Shown: piece after piece, positions 63,536 to 64,000 of the stretch
Position numbering within the stretch: the stretch's first letter is position 1
Layout of the letters: the number at the start of each line of letters is the position of its first letter
Assembly (NCBI GenBank): GCA_963575745.1
Contig: CAUYUJ010006569.1
Span: 17,001-81,000, forward strand
Direction: 5' to 3'
DNA from: Prorocentrum cordatum
Lineage: Eukaryota; Sar; Dinophyceae; Prorocentrales; Prorocentraceae
DNA: 64,000 nt
The notes under the pieces: generated by a model
Databases searched by the model: none
Told to the model about the DNA's origin: nothing
Seen by the model: only the letters and a program-made list of their open reading frames with translations
Program-made: the position numbers and the translations under genes

Positions 63536-64000
63536 TAACTGCGCCGAGACTTCGGGGTCGGACAACGGGTGGTGAGAACGAGCAGGCATGGCAGCCCGAT
63601 CCGCCGCATCATTTCGTCCCCGCAAAAATCGAAGCTCTGCAGACGAGTCAGGGTCCTCGGGGCTCTGGTGAGCAAGAACATGCTGCAAACCTCTGGACAT
63701 AACGGAATGACGGCTGAGAGCGAACCTGCAACGAGTGTCCTGCATATGAGCGCTCCTCTGAAGTCTGAGCAGCCAGAGGGAGGGCGTGCGAACCCACTAC
63801 GTGTTTGCAATTGTTGCGTAGGTCGCAACTGCCTGCCATGAGCTGGATAGCGGCAAGATAAACATATAATTCGCCAGCCTGCGGGGTCTGAGGGGGGTGA
63901 GACCACACAGGGCTTAGAACCCTGCAAACAACATCCTGCCCGTTGTGCAGAACGACGCTCCACGAGGCGCGGTTCATCTCGCGCGCAAGCAAGCGGGTGC
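63536..64000 (-). pseudogene. RNase H domain of a fifth retroelement, cut by the window edge and frame-shifted
   Basis: From 63992 the frame reads NRASWSVVLHNGQDVV, HPPQTPQAGELYVYLAAIQL (the catalytic Glu) and CDLRNNCKHVV, where the expected Asp is Asn. The C-terminal part is in another frame (63745-63540): HVLAHQSPEDPDSS (His), RGRNDAADRAAM (final Asp). The first Asp would lie beyond the window. The Asp-to-Asn change and the frame break near 63770 mark it as non-functional. Confidence 0.65.

Noticed and set aside
1-64000. Dinoflagellate spliced-leader gene or 5S rRNA among the arrays
   Set aside because: I looked for the conserved spliced-leader core and for 5S-like blocks in the arrays and saw neither.

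Overview
The window looks like nuclear DNA of a dinoflagellate. This is an inference from four things: GC-rich sequence full of purine/pyrimidine trinucleotide tracts, no operon-like packing, several decayed non-LTR (LINE-like) polymerase genes of the kind abundant in dinoflagellate genomes, and a methyltransferase-like domain carried by one of them. A Prorocentrum- or Symbiodiniaceae-like source would fit, but the genus cannot be fixed from sequence alone. I see no rRNA, no convincing tRNA, no spliced-leader gene, no CRISPR array and no bacterial-type operon.

Left end (1-9171, all minus strand): one nearly full-length retroelement. In transcription order it reads: an ORF1-like protein with a RanBP2-type zinc finger and coiled coil (9171-6883), a charged linker (6833-6240), an RNase H domain (6243-5640), an endonuclease/exonuclease/phosphatase (EEP) domain and reverse transcriptase (5863-2045), then a C2H2 zinc finger and a cytosine-C5-methyltransferase-like domain that runs open to the left edge (about 2100-1). 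Neighbouring blocks are in different frames, each change being explicable by one base. RNase H upstream of the endonuclease plus a 3' methyltransferase is the most unusual arrangement in the window.

9.2-25 kb is repeat-dominated: terminal-inverted-repeat (TIR) elements, microsatellites (TACA, ATG, CAA, GAC), a minisatellite of CACTGTCCCC type with inverted flanks, a 21-bp minisatellite, a 30-bp-period array of near-perfect palindromes, and short dispersed repeats. 25.7-30.2 kb holds a second, heavily decayed minus-strand retroelement (EEP, linker, RT remnant, zinc-finger region, C-terminal block). 30.6-34.3 kb holds two tandem-array families. 34.8-38.5 kb holds a third retroelement (RT, zinc-binding motif, RNase H), truncated at its 5' end. 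38.6-49 kb is again repeats, including a third array of the 77-88-bp family and a second long TIR element.

50.0-53.6 kb holds a fourth element (ORF1-like region plus EEP domain, no RT). 55.9-56.6 kb may hold a small remnant. 59.9-61.4 kb has the best candidate for host-gene exons (minus strand, unidentified). The right edge (63.5-64.0 kb) enters another retroelement RNase H domain. All recognisable retroelement pieces lie on the minus strand. None of the elements appears intact, so the window reads as intergenic or intronic DNA built from old retroelement insertions and expanding tandem repeats.
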